From Agrostemma githago (taxonomy: Eukaryota > Streptophyta > Magnoliopsida > Caryophyllales > Caryophyllaceae): DNA of 64,000 nt. Positions 10,460 to 20,670 of this stretch are shown in pieces. The position numbers were made by a program, and so were the translations under genes. A model generated the notes under the pieces. That model was not told the origin of the DNA, did not search any database, and saw only the letters and a list, made by a program, of their open reading frames with translations. Positions within the stretch are counted from its first letter, which is position 1; the number at the start of each line of letters is the position of its first letter. The stretch is from the NCBI GenBank assembly GCA_958450325.1, contig OY288246.1, positions 41,593,619 to 41,657,618 of the forward strand, in the 5' to 3' direction.

Positions 10460-12573
10460 CACTATTACAAATGAGCACTTGGGCCACGACTGAATTCGTG
10501 GCAAAAGTGCTAAATTTTCGTGGCTAAAGTACTTTGCCACGGAAAAACCATCCGTGGCGCAAGTGGTCGTGGCAAACAAATTGCCACGGGAAAAAAAAAG
10601 TGTGGCAAGTATTGATTTTATTGCCACGGAGTCTCCCGTGGCTAGAATTAATTTTTTGCCACGGATTATCCCGTGGCTAATTATTTTTATGGCGAAATAT
10701 TTATTCCGGTGACAAAATATATAATAAATTAAATAACCGTAAGAATTCTCTACCCCTATAGTAGTCACATATGGACCGGTTACTAGCTTTATAGCTGAGT
10801 CATTCCACTATTATTTAATTTCATCATACGCATCGAAGAGCCTTCCCAGGAGGTCACCCATCTTAACACTACTCTCTCTCAAGCACGCTTAACTGTGGAG
10901 TTCTTATGGGCAGCTACCAGAAATGAAATTGAACTTTATTGACCTAATCATTGGTTTGAATTCTTTTAAAGTGATGTTTTTTTCAAACTACATTTTCTTT
11001 TGAGTAATTAATTTTTTTCCCTTGTGATTTACATAATATTATGATTAAAAAATTATTATTCTGGAAAAAAAAATTCGAAGTTGATTTTCGGACTCATGAT
11101 TCCATTAATTTATCGATATTTTTATTTTAGTTTCTATTTTCCACATTCTTTTATTGCTAGTTCTTTCGATATGTTTTTTTCTTTTCGTTATCGGTCGTTA
11201 TTTTATATCATCAGTTTTTTTATCCTTATTGAGTTTCCTCAAGCCTACTTCAAGTTTTACCCGAATTTTATTTTTTTATTAAGTATATTTTATTTTAAAT
11301 TCATTTTTTAAAATATCTTCCCAATAATATTACAGAACAGCTACCGAATTAAACAGTTGACGATAAATTAATTTTTTATTTTCACACTATTAGTCCTTAA
11401 TTATTAGATTTTCTTACTTGTATTTGTTAATTATTTGATTTTGTCACTTATACCTCTCTTTTTTTGAAAAATTATTTTAACTTGTTATTGAACTTAGGCA
11501 CGACGTTCTAATACGTTAATCTTTCTTCCAAACCAAACAACTTGAAAGACAATTAATTACAAAAATAATTATTGTTTTCGCAATCAAAGTTAATTCCATA
11601 AAAAAATATAGACCGATTAGAATTCTTAAATACGAGTTTAATAAAGAGGTTTTTTTCACACTGAAAATATTGTAAGAAAATCAATAATTTGGACAAGAAT
11701 CATGCTCAGTCACTTTTTTTAAGCTTTTTTGTCTTAAAAAGAAGTGTATTACATGTGAAAAAATTAATTAATTAAGCGGTAAAAATGAAAGAGTCTTAAA
11801 TATTATTAGATGTCTTAATGATGGATGATCAATCACATACTAATTTTACTTGATATGCTATGTACGCCGCATTTTAGCTAGCATATATTACACTATGTAA
11901 ATGTTAGTTGTCTTTCAAAAGTCATACTTAAGATTATAAAATTTTAATAAAACATCTTGTCAAATTAAGAGAAATCAATTGCTTCACAAATGATGATTAA
12001 TAAAAAATCAACAAATTAGACAACCAAAGTTTTCTTGTATTTCATTTTACAAAAATCTATTTTTTTTTCTTAAAACTAAATAAAATAATACGAATTTGTT
12101 TTATTAATAAAATATTTTCAAATTTAATATTTTTTTCTTCATATTATCTTTAGCTTTGAATTTTAATGAATTTTTAAGATCAATAATTGACACTCGGCTT
12201 AACTTGAAAGTAATTTGATTAAAATTTGGAGAACCATTAGCCACATGCGTTTATTACATCTGTGGCTAAAAAATAATTTTGCCACGGAAGTTAATTATGT
12301 CGTGCCTAAATAATATTTGCCACTGAACAAATTCGTGGCTAAATATATTTTTGCCACAGGTGTGGCATCTTTCGTGGCAAGAGTGATTATTGGCCACGAC
12401 TTTAATAAAATTCGTGGCGCAAGTGAATTTTTGCCACGGGAAAAATTATTCCCGTGGCATATTTTATTTCCCAAGTAGTGAATCAAATTTTTCCCGTGGC
12501 TAGGTAAAATTTAGCCATAAAAAACAAATTTTCGTGGCATAATTCGTGGCGCAAGTGTCAATTTGTTGTAGTG
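10460..12573. mobile_element. Non-autonomous CACTA transposon
   Basis: The left end is CACTATTACAAATGAGCACTTG (its first 15 bases are CACTATTACAAATGA) and the right end read on the minus strand is CACTACAACAAATTGACACT. The direct duplication CAA (10457-10459 and 12574-12576) is the 3-bp size expected of CACTA elements. Many subterminal copies of GCCACG / CGTGGC (about 10485-10680 and 12230-12560) resemble arrays of transposase-binding sites. The 2.1-kb interior is AT-rich, encodes no recognisable transposase and carries a 5S rRNA-like piece at 10841-10910. It must move with an enzyme supplied elsewhere. Confidence 0.88.
10841..10910 (-). pseudogene. 5S rRNA-like segment inside the CACTA element
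   Basis: Read on the minus strand, about 70 bases match the middle of plant 5S rRNA from CCCATAAGAACTCC through AGTTAAGCGTGCTTG to GATGGGTGACCTCCTGG. By eye about nine in ten positions agree with the plant consensus I remember. The matched part covers the region holding the A box and C box of the internal Pol III promoter. The 5' third and the 3' end of 5S are absent, so it is not a functional rRNA gene. It may derive from a 5S gene, a 5S-derived SINE, or a Cassandra-type LTR. Confidence 0.7.
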
Positions 12574-12661
12574 CAAGTCGAGCAACAAAGAAAATTCGTT
12601 CAGTGCTCTTGTTATATTCACCGGAGAGGTAATTGGTTGTTCTCACCTCATTTCCCCGTTT

Positions 12662-14164
12662 ATCTCACAAATTAACGGGATATGGTTCGATGACGAAGAA
12701 GATGTCTACCTGCCGAAAGGGGAAGCTATCCCCATAACTCCCGAGGAGGTCCGAAGGGTTAAGTTCAAAGCCTTAGCCAGCAACCACCTCGTCGCCGCCG
12801 TCCGTCCTACCCCAGAAACCGTCGCTGAACCAGCCAGGACGGAATCTACCTTTGAGGAACCGAGCAACGACACGGCCCTGGTCAAGCAATTGAAGGGGGT
12901 TCGAGCCGATCTAACCATATGGCAACTTATAGTTAGCTTGCAAGAACATCGGGAAGCACTGACTAAGGCTCTCGATCAAATCAAGGTCGACTCACAGGTT
13001 ACCCCTACTGAAATGGTAGCTACTATTATGCCCTATCTCAAGGGCAAGTCCAAAGAAGAAGGCCCACTTATCACCTTCTCCGTGTCTGACCTTCCACCGT
13101 TCGGGGCCGCCCATAACTTGGCTCTATACATCACGGTCATTTGCCGAGGGAAATACCTCCCGATGACCCTAATCGATGATGGATCCGCTGTGAATGTCCT
13201 GCCTTTAATGACCGCCAAAGCCCTCGGCATCACCGAGGCCGACTACCTTCCTACGGCACAGACTATCCAGGCTTTCGATGGGAGCCCAAAGCCGGTTGCA
13301 GGGGCCGTCAAGTTAACAATCATAACGGGCCCAATTGAAAAAGAACTAGAGTTTCAGGTGATTGATGTCACCTCGTCTTTCAACTTGCTTCTAGGAAGGC
13401 CTTGGATCCATGCGGTCAAGGCCGTGTCCTCTACCCTCCATAGAAAGGTCAAGATGCGTCTTCAAGACGGTGTCATCACGCTGGAGGCAACCCTCATTAC
13501 CGTGGCAAGCTGTAACGCTACGGGCCGGGCCGACCCACGAGGATTTGATTTCGTGGGAATGATTGAAGAAGAATATCTCTTCAGGCCCTACTTCACTACT
13601 AGCATCGATACGATGCTGTAAAACATGGGCTATTTACCGGGGGCTACCTCAAGACCATATCTTCCGGCGGGGAATATTATCGAAGTGCTAAATAACGGAG
13701 AATCGCGATCCGGTGTTGGGTATGCTGCGACCCTAGAAATCACGGTCCGGGCCGGTCTTCAGAAGACCCAAAACATCATCAAGGGTACCTACTTGGGCCC
13801 TTATAGCCCAAAACTAACCGACTACTTCGTTACACCATCATTCAGGGCTATTCAAGTGAGGCTATACCGACCCACCATCACATATCCCGAGGCCAAATCG
13901 GCTCGGGAATGCAGTTTCATCCCAGATGATATATTCACCCTCGTTCAGGCTGAATCAAAGGAGGGTGACAACACCGAGCCCTTGCTGGGGCTCCTATTCG
14001 GAGAAGACAAGGCCATCCCTGCTCCTAAGGATGATCTGGTCAATCTGATCCTTCGTAGCAATCAGTTCGATCCGACGAAGCTAATCTCCGAGGTCGGTGC
14101 AGACACCGGGAAAAGGGCCTGGAGGAAGACTACCAAGTGGACCGACAGCCAGGGACGAGTCTAG
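12662..14164 (+). pseudogene. P1 aspartic protease region
   Basis: This frame leads from the end of gag into a retropepsin. The active-site motif reads LIDDGSAVNVLP (about residues 94-105 of the open frame from 12890). That is the DDGS variant common in Tat elements in place of DTGS. The LLGRPWIH motif follows downstream. A stop TAA at 13619-13621 is followed in the same frame by MGYLPG, a linker typical of Tat polyproteins, and the frame runs on to a TAG at 14161. The linker before reverse transcriptase is acidic and low in conservation. Confidence 0.75.
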
Positions 14165-14188
14165 AAGCTGACCACCGGCGAGGGAGAC

Positions 14189-16601
14189 ATGCCGGATACC
14201 AAGTCTGAGTCTGAGTCCGAGTCCGAGTCTAGAGGGTCCGATGCTAGAGTCGAGTCTGTAACCCCTCTTCCTTTAGTCACTCTCACTGGAGTATCGGGGC
14301 CTGTACCGAGAGCACTCCCTAAACCGCCACTGACCAACGATCAAATCTCCGCTCTCTTCGAGCAGTTTTCCAAATTTACTATTAATAATAACGAAAACCG
14401 TTCCGCTTACGACTTGTCTTATTTTCAAAATGCTTTCAAAAATTTTATATGCAATGACATTGAGAAACCCGACGAACAGGTACCTCTAACTCCACATCTG
14501 ATCGCGCAGCTCGAACAAAGGGAATCCCGAAATCCGGTAATTGAACAAACCGAATCCATTAACGTAGGAACCACTTTAGAACCCCAGATGCTTAAGTTGG
14601 GCTTATCCTTAGATCCCGAGGAGAGAAAACAATTCACGGACCTCCTCCAAGAATTCAAGGATGTCTTCGCATGGTCCTACAAGGACATGCTGGGGACAGA
14701 TCGGGAAATAACCGAACACCGTATACCCATCAAACATGGATGTAAACCGAAGAATGAGGCCCGAGTGGTCTCTCAAAGTCAAAGAAGATGTCGACAAGCA
14801 ATTCAAAGCGGGCTTCATACAAGTGTCTGAATATCCAGACTGGGTTGCAAACATCGTGCCGGTACCTAAAAAGGACGGTAAGGTGCGGGTATGTGTAGAC
14901 TTCCGGGACCTTAACAGGGCCACCCCAAAAGACGATTTTCCGTTGCCGCACATCGATATACTAGTCGACAACACGGCCGATCATGCCCTTCTATCATTTA
15001 TGGACGCGTATTCCGGGTACAATCAAATCAAAATGGCGGAAGAAGACATGAGTAAGACTACTTTCATTACACCTTGGGGTATTTACTGTTATACTGTTAT
15101 GCCATTTGGTCTCACTAATGCCGGGGCCACTTATCAACGAACCGCCACAACCTTACTACACGACATGATGCATAAGGAAGTGGAGGTTTATGTGAACGAC
15201 ATGATCGTCAAGTCCAAAGACCGAAGTGGGCACATTGCGGCCCTAAGAAAATTCTTTACCCGACTACGCAAATATAACATGAGGCTAAACCCTTAAAAAT
15301 GCAGTTTCGGGGTAACATCAGGCAAATTACTGAGCCATATCGTTAGCCAACGCGACATCGAGGTCGACTCAGCTAAAATCAAGGCCATTACCAAGATGCA
15401 GCCACCCAAAACCGAAAAAGAAATAAGGGGGTTTCTCGGGAAAGTCCAATACATTAACCGGTTTATTTCAAAGTTAATCATGGTATGTGAACCCATTTTC
15501 AAGAAACTGAAGATAGGAGAACGAACACTGTGGGACGATAAATGTCAAACGGCTTTCGATAAAATCAAGGAGATTCTGTCTGCACCGCCGGTATTAATGC
15601 CACCTCAACCCGGTTTACCTTTGTCGTTATACCTAACAACGACCGAGACAGACATGGGGGCTATGCTGGCCCAGATAGTCGGTTCAGAAGAGCGGGCTAT
15701 TTACTACATCAGTAAAAAGTTCTTGGAATACGAATGCAAGTACACAATGCTCGAGAAAACGTGTCTAGCTTTGGTTTGGGCCACTAAAAAGCTCCGACAT
15801 TATATGCTCTGTACCGTGGTACATGTCCTGTCCAAAGTGGATCCTATCAAGTACATGTTCGAAAAGCCCATCCTTAATGGCAGGATGTCCAGATGGACTT
15901 TAATGTTAGCAGAATTTGACCTCAGGTTCGTACCATTAAAATCCATCAAAGGCCGGGTAGTAGCCGAATTTCTCGCCGATAGTCCCGTATCTGAAGAAGG
16001 GCACACCAATACTTGGGCTTTTCCAGATGAAGACATATTCCATACCGACACCGAGGCATGGGATTTGTATTTTGATGGGGCGTCCAACTTTCGAGGGTTC
16101 GGAGTCGGGATTTTGTTAATATCACCGAAAGGAGAGCATACACCGTTATCCATTAAATTGGACTTTGATGTGACTAACAACGCAGCCGAGTATGAAGCAT
16201 GCATTCACAGGTTGCAAGCCGCCGCAGATTTAGGAGTAACAAGCCTCCGGGTCCACGGTGACTCGTCTCTAATCATCAACCAAGCTCTCCAAAAATGGAA
16301 AACTCAGAACGCCAATCTCGTGGCCTACCAGGCGCGAGTAAGGGTTCTCGAAAAACAATTCCAAAAGGTAGAATACATTTATCTACCCCGGGAAGAAAAC
16401 CAGTTCACAGATGCACTTTCCAAATTAACATCCTTACTAAATATCCCGGAACATCTAACCAACATGCCAATTTGCGTCGAAAGACGATCTGAGCCAGCAT
16501 ATATCCACGCCATCCAGGATATCGAAATAACTAATCTGGAACCTTGGTATCAGGCTATTATAACCTACTTGACGACGGGAGAATCTCAACCCGAAAACTG
16601 A
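14189..16601 (+). pseudogene. P1 reverse transcriptase and dual RNase H
   Basis: The N-terminal part (14189-14830) begins with a run of SESESES and ends in reverse transcriptase motif FAWSYKDML. The register then shifts to another frame (14736-15296) that carries DGKVRVCVDFRDLN, SFMDAYSGYNQ and FGLTNAGATYQR. The catalytic box reads YVND instead of YVDD, so the enzyme would be dead. A TAA at 15294-15296 interrupts the frame, which continues in register from 15297. The first RNase H is degenerate (about 15540-15900). A second, archaeal-like RNase H follows with LYFDGAS, NNAAEYEA, HGDS and DALSKL (about 16060-16420). Two RNase H modules in series are diagnostic for Tat. A frame change near 16600 leads to integrase. 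Confidence 0.85.
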
Positions 16602-17796
16602 AAACCGGGCCAAGAAAGCCTTGCGAAGATTGGCAACCCAATTCGTTCGTACGGACGACGGAAAGTTATACAAAAAGACGGCACAGGGGGCTCTCCTCCT
16701 GTGTATCGATAAAGTACAGGCTGAAAAGGTTATGTCCGAAGTGCACGATGGTGAAAATGGCCCGCATATGAACACCCATATGCTAGACCGAAAAATCATG
16801 AGGCTCGGATATTATTGGAACAGCATGGAAACTGACTGTTAGTTATATGTCAAACACTGCCATAACTGTCAGATTTTTGCCAATGTACAACATATGCCAT
16901 CTTCCCTACTATATACCATGACATCACCATGGCCGTTCTCAACATGGTGAATTGATATAATTAGAAAGGTGAACCCTTCCGGGACGGGAGGTCACTGTTT
17001 CATTTTGGTGACTATCGACTATTTCACCAAATGGGTCGAAGCCGAGTCATACCGGATCTTGAATGCCAAGCATGTCGCCAACTTTGTCTAGAACAAGATT
17101 ATATGTCGGTACGGGATCCCGCACGAGTTCATCAGTGATCACGGGACCCATTTCCAAGCTAAAACTGCTACTTTGCTAGCAAAATATAAAATCCAAAGGC
17201 ATACATCTTCACCTTACCATCCTCAAACAAATGGAGCGGTAGAGGCAGCTAATAAAACGATTGTCACCATACTTAAACAGATGGCTGAGAATTACCGGGA
17301 CTGGCCCGACAAAATACCTTTTGCCCTATGGGGGTACTGAACATCAATTCGCACCGCAACCGGAGCAACTCCCTATTACTTGACATATGGAATGGAAGCG
17401 GTCCAACCAGTCGAACTGGAAGTACCATCCCTTAGGATTTTACTTGAGAGCCAAGTACCTGAAGCAGATTGGGTCCAAGCTCGATACGACTCGCTAGTTC
17501 TTTTAGACAAACGACGGTCTCGGACCCTCAACAATATCCAAATATACCAAAAAAGGATACAACGGGCTTTCAACAAAAGAGTTAGGCCCAGAAATATCAA
17601 AGAAGGGGATCTAGTTCTAAAATCGGTTCGTGCATTACTACCGGTTGACCCAAGAGGAAAATTCAAACCCAATTGGGCTGGGCCATATCTGGTAAAGAAG
17701 GTTCTATCAGGAGGAGCAGTAATGCTAACAGACTTGGACGGGAATGAATTCGCCAACCCAACCAACTTGGACCAGTTGAAGCGTTACTACCCTTAA
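16602..17796 (+). pseudogene. P1 integrase
   Basis: The zinc-binding HHCC part (VHDGENGPHMNTH then HCHNCQIFA) lies at about 16740-16880. The catalytic core includes VTIDYFTKWVEAE, a SDHGTHFQA motif and QTNGAVEAANK (about 16930-17270). The C-terminal domain ends with VDPRGKFKPNWAGPYLV. In-frame stops are at 16840-16842, 16948-16950, 17089-17091 and 17338-17340. The C-terminal domain is very close to that of M1 (minus strand 36025-36240), which places P1 and M1 in one lineage. Confidence 0.85.
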
Positions 17797-18261
17797 ACCT
17801 TATCTCAATGTCATTTGCAAAAAGTTTATAAAAATTGTCTTTTTATAAATCTTTCAAAATTATAAGCAAGTCAATAAGTTGGGATTACTTATCCTATTGT
17901 CGCACATCTCGAACTAATAGTCTTGTTGTACTTCCAAAATTGCAAAAAAAATCCATGTTTGAACTACGTTTGGTTTGATTCCGCTAATTGTGGATACGTA
18001 AGCAACCCCTCAAAAGGGTACAACCACTGCAATAACGGAAAAGACGGAAATGGTATTCACTAATATGTCTTTTATTAAAAACCTGATAAACTCGGGAATT
18101 TTAAAAATTGCATAAAAAAACGGCAAACACAAAAATAATAGTAATACTTAAATAATAAAAACTAAGGAGGCTGGTATTTATGGCATTTTGCCTTTCCCTT
18201 TGTCCTTCGGGTCGCGTGGAGCCCGATGTCGCCGGGGCAGGGGCGAGCGTTCCCGAATCAC
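17797..18261. other. Spacer between P1 pol and antisense gene
   Basis: AT-rich text with no recognisable domain. It is the convergent 3' end of pol (plus strand) and the antisense gene (minus strand). Unlike the matching spacer in the Retand-like element and M1, I see no tandem repeat array here. Confidence 0.4.
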
Positions 18262-19981
18262 CTAGGGAACCTCCTTTGCTTGAACCCGTTTCTTCGACAA
18301 CGGGTCTTCTGCCATTGTCACCGGTCCAAGACGAGCCCGTACATGCTCGGGTAGCCTGTCTCGAGGACCAAGTCGGTCCTGAACCGCCAGTTTTGGGCCA
18401 AGTCTCCTTTCTAAGTCAGTCTGGGGGCTCACTTTCCCCCGCGCACCTCTAGCACTGGACCCTTCAGCTTGAGTCCTAGGTTTCCCTCTCTGACCTGACA
18501 TTAGACGAACCAAAGTAGCCGGAGTGTCGCCTTCGTCAAAGAAGCCTTGATTGTCTTTAACTTGCTCCCTCCGTAGCAGGTTGAAAGCTTCATCAACCTT
18601 TAAAGCAGCTCAGGCCTTTGCAGAATCAGTTTTAGTCCACTTCACATAAGAATCTGATACCCAAATTGAATGAAGGGATTTGGGAATGGGCCAAGTGGGC
18701 CGGGTGTACCATCTTTGCATCCAAGTGTCGCACATCACATCAGTCAGTTGGGTAGATTCACTCACAACTGCTTCAACCTCCGGGATTCTTTGGGACCAAC
18801 CATACTGCCTTAGTATACGGTCGGGGTAAAGATGAATCGTCTACCTGGAGGATAAGATTACCTGATAGCGAGCTTTATTCCTCGGAGCCAAGCCCGTCCA
18901 AACATAAATGGGCCACCATGGAACTACCCACCGGATCAACGGACCGCCATGGAAAGACAACACTTCATCCCAGTATTTCTGAGTTATGTGGCGAGAAAAA
19001 TCAATAGCCCGTCTCCTTGTCATCACCTGATTAGGTCGATATCGACTTGGGTCAAGGGGAGGATCTATGACCGATAGCTTCTCAAATAGCCAAAGCTGAA
19101 AAAAAATATAAGTTTCCGAGCAAAATCGACATCCGCCTAGGGGCACTCGATCGAGTGCCTAGGGGTCACACGATCGAGTGACACCCCTGAAATCGGGCAG
19201 GGGGCATTTTACGAAGGCACTCAATCGAGTGGCAGGGTGACTCAATCGAGTGCCCACTGTAGCAGGAAATCACAAAAAAAAATCAAAAAATTCGAGAAAT
19301 TGAGAAATCGAAAAATCAGAAATATCTGAAGCGATATACCTGCAATAAACGGGTGCTCCCAGTCAGACGAACCAACGAATCCCTATTACGATTATCCAAA
19401 CCATGGATAATTTCCTTCATAATCAGCCAAGCCGGACTGTGCTCCGTCTCCATCAGGTCGACCACGGTAAAAAGACGAACATTGCCCATGCACGACAACA
19501 AATCCATGTGACCTTCAAAAGCGTAAACATGGAGCATGCAAAAAGAGAAAGCCCTACGACTGTGGGCCGGTCTGACCCGGACATCATGCGGGTTCATAAA
19601 TTTCTCGGCCAAGTAAATCAAAGAAATAGTATCACCTTCAGCCATTCGAGATACTTCATTATAGGAAAGTCCTAAAAATTCCCTTTGCTTCCTCCTGGGA
19701 TCATGAACCGAGAACGGGACAGCAGGACAAAGTATAGGGTTCCATCCTCCCACAGCAGCAATCTCCTCGGGTAAAGGACTAATTTTGCCCTGAGGAAAGG
19801 CAAAAACATGATATGTGTCGTCCCAATAGGACAAACAAGCATCACGAAAGTGGCGATCCACCTGCATCTGACGGAACGTATACAACTGAGTAATACCCGT
19901 CTGGTTCAAAGCTACCCTATCGGTGTCCCTAAAGTGTCGGGACCATTCTTGCAACATCGCGGTCAACCGCTCAATTCCCAT
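18262..19981 (-). pseudogene. P1 antisense gene, DUF7745-like, spliced
   Basis: This gene lies opposite the P1 transcript. Exon 1 (19981-19340) begins MGIERLTAMLQEW and carries FRDACLSYWDDTYHVFAF, then a proline-rich PLPEEIAAVGGW patch, as in the DUF7745 family of plant transposon proteins (family assigned from memory). A GT-AG intron at 19339-19096 joins exon 2 in phase 0, giving STRLLQ next to LWLFEKLSV, a natural continuation. Exon 2 has an in-frame TAG at 18841-18843, resumes in register (ILRQYGWSQRIPEVE), meets a TGA near 18607, and ends in a basic tail near 18262. Function is unknown. Two stops suggest decay; the first could instead lie near an undetected splice junction. Confidence 0.65.
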
Positions 19982-20072
19982 GGCTAAATTTCTTGAAAAG
20001 AATAAGGAGCTTTGTTTTTGAGGAGAAGAGAGAATTGTGAGAGTTGTGAGGAAAACTAAAACAGGGGATGGG

Positions 20073-20083
20073 TATTTATAACA
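20073..20083 (-). promoter_or_regulatory. Candidate TATA box for the P1 antisense gene
   Basis: The minus strand reads GTTATAAATACCC about 90-100 bases upstream of the proposed start codon at 19981. It resembles the TATA boxes of the LTRs in this window. It implies the antisense gene has its own promoter rather than depending on LTR readthrough. Confidence 0.5.
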
Positions 20084-20657
20084 CCAAGCCCTACAACCCT
20101 CTTTCCATATTCTCTTTTCCTAAAGTTTTCTAATTCCAGTGGGCTTATGCATACATGCCTAGTCTCAGATTCCCCAATCTTAGCCCAGGAATTAGTCATC
20201 CCGAGTATTCTTTTTTCAAAAGAGTCAAAATTTTCAAAAATTCAAAATTCCAAAATTCAAAAATTTCAAATTTTTATTCCCCAGCGCGAGTCATATTTTT
20301 ACCTACGTGTTGCATGCAAAAATTTATGTAACTGATACAGGTACGACTTGAGGCTTCAGAGGCAAGCCTGCACAACTCATACATCTCCCCAGCGGAAAGC
20401 CCAAGGCGGCGTATTCCATGGGATAGCACGGGATGGGCCCATATATGTATATAGGCCCACCTGGGACTTACACAACAAGTCCGAATCCCCACGGAGTTAT
20501 CAGCATCAACTCATGTATGATTCCTGTCTTATGGCTGGCGAGCCTTTCACGCAAGTCTAATAATGAACTATAAACGACCCGACCGAAAGTCTACCAGGTC
20601 TTAATCCTTGATTGGCCTGGTAGCTACTCTGACTTTCGCCTTGTCCAAGCCACAGTC

Positions 20658-20670
20658 AAAGTGGGGGCGC
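20658..20670 (+). other. Polypurine tract of P1
   Basis: AAAGTGGGGGCGC lies directly before the LTR start TGTAGACACC. The matching tract of M1 is on the minus strand at 27063-27076. It primes plus-strand DNA synthesis and fixes the orientation of the LTR family. Confidence 0.8.

Larger units (their letters stand above)
9329..12661 (+). pseudogene. P1 gag, frameshifted and split by a CACTA element
   Basis: Gag would form the capsid. Residues from MQETSDQ (9329) include a coiled-coil-like stretch. A retrotransposon gag core (SLEKHLKAWYYRL, then TWDDVATEFARNY) lies at 9667-9921 in another frame and continues at 9918-10286 in a third. A variant knuckle C-x2-H-x4-H-x4-C (CQYHRGNGHDTEKC) lies at about 10353-10394, the same spacing as in M1 and the Retand-like element here. 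The CACTA element occupies 10460-12573. Gag-like sequence resumes at 12574 and leads into the protease. There are at least two frameshifts and a TAA near 10416. Confidence 0.8.
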
